Shown here: in pieces, positions 46,650 to 48,490 of the stretch
Numbering within the stretch: position 1 is the first letter of the stretch
Layout: the number at the start of each line of letters is the position of its first letter
Assembly (NCBI GenBank): GCA_002722995.1
Contig: PBNF01000026.1
Coordinates: forward strand, 1 to 48,490
DNA length: 48,490 bases
Source of the DNA: Legionellales bacterium
Lineage (GTDB): Bacteria; Pseudomonadota; Gammaproteobacteria; Comchoanobacterales; Comchoanobacteraceae
Reading direction: 5' to 3'
Made by a program: the position numbers and the translations under genes
Notes under the pieces: model-generated
Seen by the model: the letters and a program-made list of their open reading frames with translations, nothing else
Database searches by the model: none
Told to the model about the DNA's origin: nothing

Positions 46650-47546
46650 ATGATTCAATCACCCCCCACGCAATCGGTCACATTAGACAAAACAACGGGC
46701 CTCATGGGCTTTTGGACCTCACCTTTAGTGCCTTCACCTTGGCCAGTGATTGTGCTATTTGCCCCTATGGCCGCCACGGCTGATCATTTAATTGATCTCA
46801 AGCACCATTTGGTGAAGGCTGGCTTTGCAGTACTCACCTTTGATTGGCCACATTATGGCCATAGTGCAGGATCTCCCCGCCATCATATTGCCTTACCGTC
46901 TCATGAAGCTGCAGTGGGTTCAGTTGGAACTTGGCTCACAACACAACCGCACATCAAGCCAAACGGCATCACCTATTGGGCCATCAGCTTAGGCGCTACC
47001 CATGTACTGAATCACTTAAAAAATGCCCTCATTCAACCTGATCAATTGATATTACACACTCCATTTATTTCTGGATTTCATAGCTTACGCGAACAACATG
47101 ACCTGGATTGGTTGACTCGTTTACAACGATTGGCTCACCGAGCCCCCAATCGATCTTTGTGCTGCACCGATACAACTCAACAACCCGGATTACTCTCTGG
47201 CCCACGCGCCGAGGCTTTTTATGCTCAAGGCCCCACCCCTTATCTGACACTATCAGGCTGTTTAAATGTAATGGATGCTGAATGTTTATCCGCATTGACG
47301 CAAATAAACAGCCCCCCCCCCTCCTATTGGATCATTGCTCAATATGATCAAGTGATTGCGCCTGATTTAACCGCACGTGCTTTTCAGGCCTATCAAGGCC
47401 CAAAATCTTCAGCAACCGAACCCATGGATCACTACACTTTATTATTAAACGAAACCATTGACCCCATCACTCAAGCCTGTGACTGGATTCACACCTGCTC
47501 ATTAGACACCATGACGCCCACTCAACCTACTGATTCGGTGAGTTAG
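46650..47546 (+). CDS. Alpha/beta hydrolase (S33/lysophospholipase-like)
   Basis: The product has 298 residues from ATG 46650 (GTG 46638 is an alternative; neither has a clear ribosome-binding site). The alpha/beta hydrolase pattern is visible: VIVLFAPMAATADHL, FAVLTFDWPHYGHSAGSP, a nucleophile elbow WAISLGATH (A-x-S-x-G, Ser near 117), Asp in IAQYDQVI near 232 and His in MDHYTLLL near 258. No signal peptide. Substrate unknown; an ester or lipid is plausible. A tract of ten C residues at 47312-47321 encodes SPPPSYW upstream of the Asp and His. Confidence 0.8.
   Translation: MIQSPPTQSVTLDKTTGLMGFWTSPLVPSPWPVIVLFAPMAATADHLIDLKHHLVKAGFAVLTFDWPHYGHSAGSPRHHIALPSHEAAVGSVGTWLTTQPHIKPNGITYWAISLGATHVLNHLKNALIQPDQLILHTPFISGFHSLREQHDLDWLTRLQRLAHRAPNRSLCCTDTTQQPGLLSGPRAEAFYAQGPTPYLTLSGCLNVMDAECLSALTQINSPPPSYWIIAQYDQVIAPDLTARAFQAYQGPKSSATEPMDHYTLLLNETIDPITQACDWIHTCSLDTMTPTQPTDSVS
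47312..47321 (+). repeat. C10 homopolymer within the hydrolase gene
   Basis: Ten consecutive C residues in frame near residue 222 of the hydrolase. In this AT-rich sequence such a run is exceptional, and length change by slippage would shift the frame before two catalytic residues. Confidence 0.9.
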
Positions 47547-47570
47547 ATTTAAATCAACACCCTTGGCTGA

Positions 47571-47597
47571 ATGAAGCCGGCGCTCTTAAGGCTTCAT
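47571..47597. terminator. Hairpin between the hydrolase and the right-edge gene
   Basis: Perfect 8-bp stem ATGAAGCC / GGCTTCAT with an 11-nt loop, 24 nt after the hydrolase stop, followed by a pyrimidine tract ending in TTTAAA. It could serve both convergent genes. Its arms are the same sequence as those of the hairpin at 46520, in opposite order. Confidence 0.55.
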
Positions 47598-47787
47598 CTC
47601 TCTCCCTTTAAATGTTGTGATTGAATGAATAGCACATATTATACTTTGAGGCCCCGAATCAGTCACTTAATCTTCTGATTCTATTTGAATGCCTCAACAT
47701 ATAGCACTTGCCTGAATAAAGCTATCAGCTCAGATTGAGGGATTGGAAGAGCGCTAAGATTCAATCATGGCTGAATCATTCACGACC

Positions 47788-48483
47788 TCAAGAAGAACCA
47801 CCAGCCTTTGGGCTTGGCCCTTGATCCTCTTTGTCACTCTTAGCCTCAGGATTTAACTCAAGCTGAATCGCCGCTAGACCGTTTACCGTATTTCTCAACT
47901 CGATGGATCTCTCAGCCCCGCCTTGACCTGTTTCTTGATCAAAATCAAATTGACCTTGATTCACTGTTACAGTATCTGACTGCATTGATGTAGCACAATA
48001 AAAAGCCCCGAGCACAATAGTTGAAACCACTAACACTGCACTGGCTAATACTATATTGAATTGACTAAAGTAGACAAAAGAACTTAAGCCAAACGCCACT
48101 GCCCCTGCTGATGCACACGTAAATAAAAAAGCCCTCCAGATATTAAGCCGCAGCTTAGAAAAATTACCTGTTCGCTTCACTAACAACACTGCGTTAGTCA
48201 GGAATATGGCGGCTAATCCAATCCCCAGCGATGGAATTAAAGGTGACCCCAATCCCAATGAGATCACTGGCATAAATGATGAGAGCAACATCACTAAAAG
48301 CCCAACACCACAACCAACCACCCAGCTGAGTATGCCTGGTGCTACACTCCTTGCTATTTGCTTCCCTATCTCATCTTTAAAAGCCTCTCTACCTTTCAAG
48401 AAAGCCAAGGCAGCAAGCCCACCTATTATAATCGACAAAGCAGGAATGATGACAACTACAGGGTTATTAATCACAGCCGTCAT
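47788..48483 (-). CDS. Unrecognised multi-pass membrane protein (start uncertain at right edge)
   Basis: At least 231 residues from ATG 48483; the frame is still open at the window edge, so the true start may lie beyond. About six membrane helices in residues 1-165 (VVVIIPALSIIIGGLAALAF first) are followed by a hydrophilic tail of about 65 residues rich in Gln, Glu and Ser, ending GPSPKAGGSS. No known domain, lipobox or catalytic motif is seen. It converges with the hydrolase. I offer no function. Confidence 0.65.
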   Translation of the reverse strand: MTAVINNPVVVIIPALSIIIGGLAALAFLKGREAFKDEIGKQIARSVAPGILSWVVGCGVGLLVMLLSSFMPVISLGLGSPLIPSLGIGLAAIFLTNAVLLVKRTGNFSKLRLNIWRAFLFTCASAGAVAFGLSSFVYFSQFNIVLASAVLVVSTIVLGAFYCATSMQSDTVTVNQGQFDFDQETGQGGAERSIELRNTVNGLAAIQLELNPEAKSDKEDQGPSPKAGGSS

Positions 48484-48490
48484 CAAAGAA

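Noticed and set aside
47310..47330. PPSY in the hydrolase as a second Nedd4-type motif
   Set aside because: It lies just before the strand carrying the catalytic Asp inside the fold, and it arises from the C10 tract, so exposure is unlikely.

Overview
The window is AT-rich chromosomal DNA of a gammaproteobacterium, most likely an intracellular member of the Legionellales near Legionella and Coxiella. The evidence is an almost complete Dot/Icm type IVB secretion locus beside classic gammaproteobacterial core operons (metY-rimP-nusA-infB-rbfA-truB-rpsO-pnp, argS-SPOR-hslV-hslU, ubiE-ubiJ-ubiB). There is no insertion sequence, prophage or CRISPR array, and all RNA and protein genes read with the standard code.

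Region 1 (1-19.9 kb) is the Dot/Icm apparatus. On the minus strand, from 9790 leftwards: icmT, icmS, an IcmR-like acidic small protein, icmQ, icmP/dotM, icmO/dotL, icmN/dotK, icmL/dotI, icmK/dotH and the repeat-rich icmE/dotG, which runs off the left edge. Divergently on the plus strand lie dotD, dotC and dotB. Facing them on the minus strand, after a 662-nt AT-rich spacer, is icmV followed by two tandem full-length DotA-type genes. The products cover the outer-membrane core (DotC, DotD, DotH, DotG, DotK), inner-membrane parts (DotI, DotA x2, IcmV, IcmT), ATPases (DotB, DotL with DotM) and chaperones (IcmS, IcmQ, IcmR-like). icmM/dotJ is missing from its usual place, and icmW/icmX are not beside icmV.

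Region 2 (20-33 kb) is housekeeping: folD, cysS, lpxH, an unrecognised multi-pass membrane protein, then pnp, rpsO, truB, rbfA, infB, nusA, rimP and an initiator tRNA, transcribed leftwards.

Region 3 (33-44.6 kb) is a tightly packed minus-strand series with overlapping start and stop codons: ubiE-ubiJ-ubiB (ubiquinone), a TolC/MacA/MacB-type efflux set, argS, a SPOR-domain protein, hslV and hslU. The efflux ATPase carries one in-frame amber codon exactly at the signature motif.

Region 4 (44.7-48.5 kb) is accessory. It holds an unrecognised membrane protein whose cytosol-like tail contains PSAPPSY, an overlapping PSAP/PPxY late-domain motif of the kind eukaryotic and viral proteins use to recruit ESCRT and Nedd4 ligases. 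Its promoter contains a PmrA-type box (TTTAAG-N5-CTTAAT) and its C-terminus has Dot/Icm-signal-like composition, so it is the best candidate in the window for a new secreted effector. Beside it are an alpha/beta hydrolase with a C10 tract inside the coding region (possible phase variation) and a further unrecognised membrane protein at the right edge.
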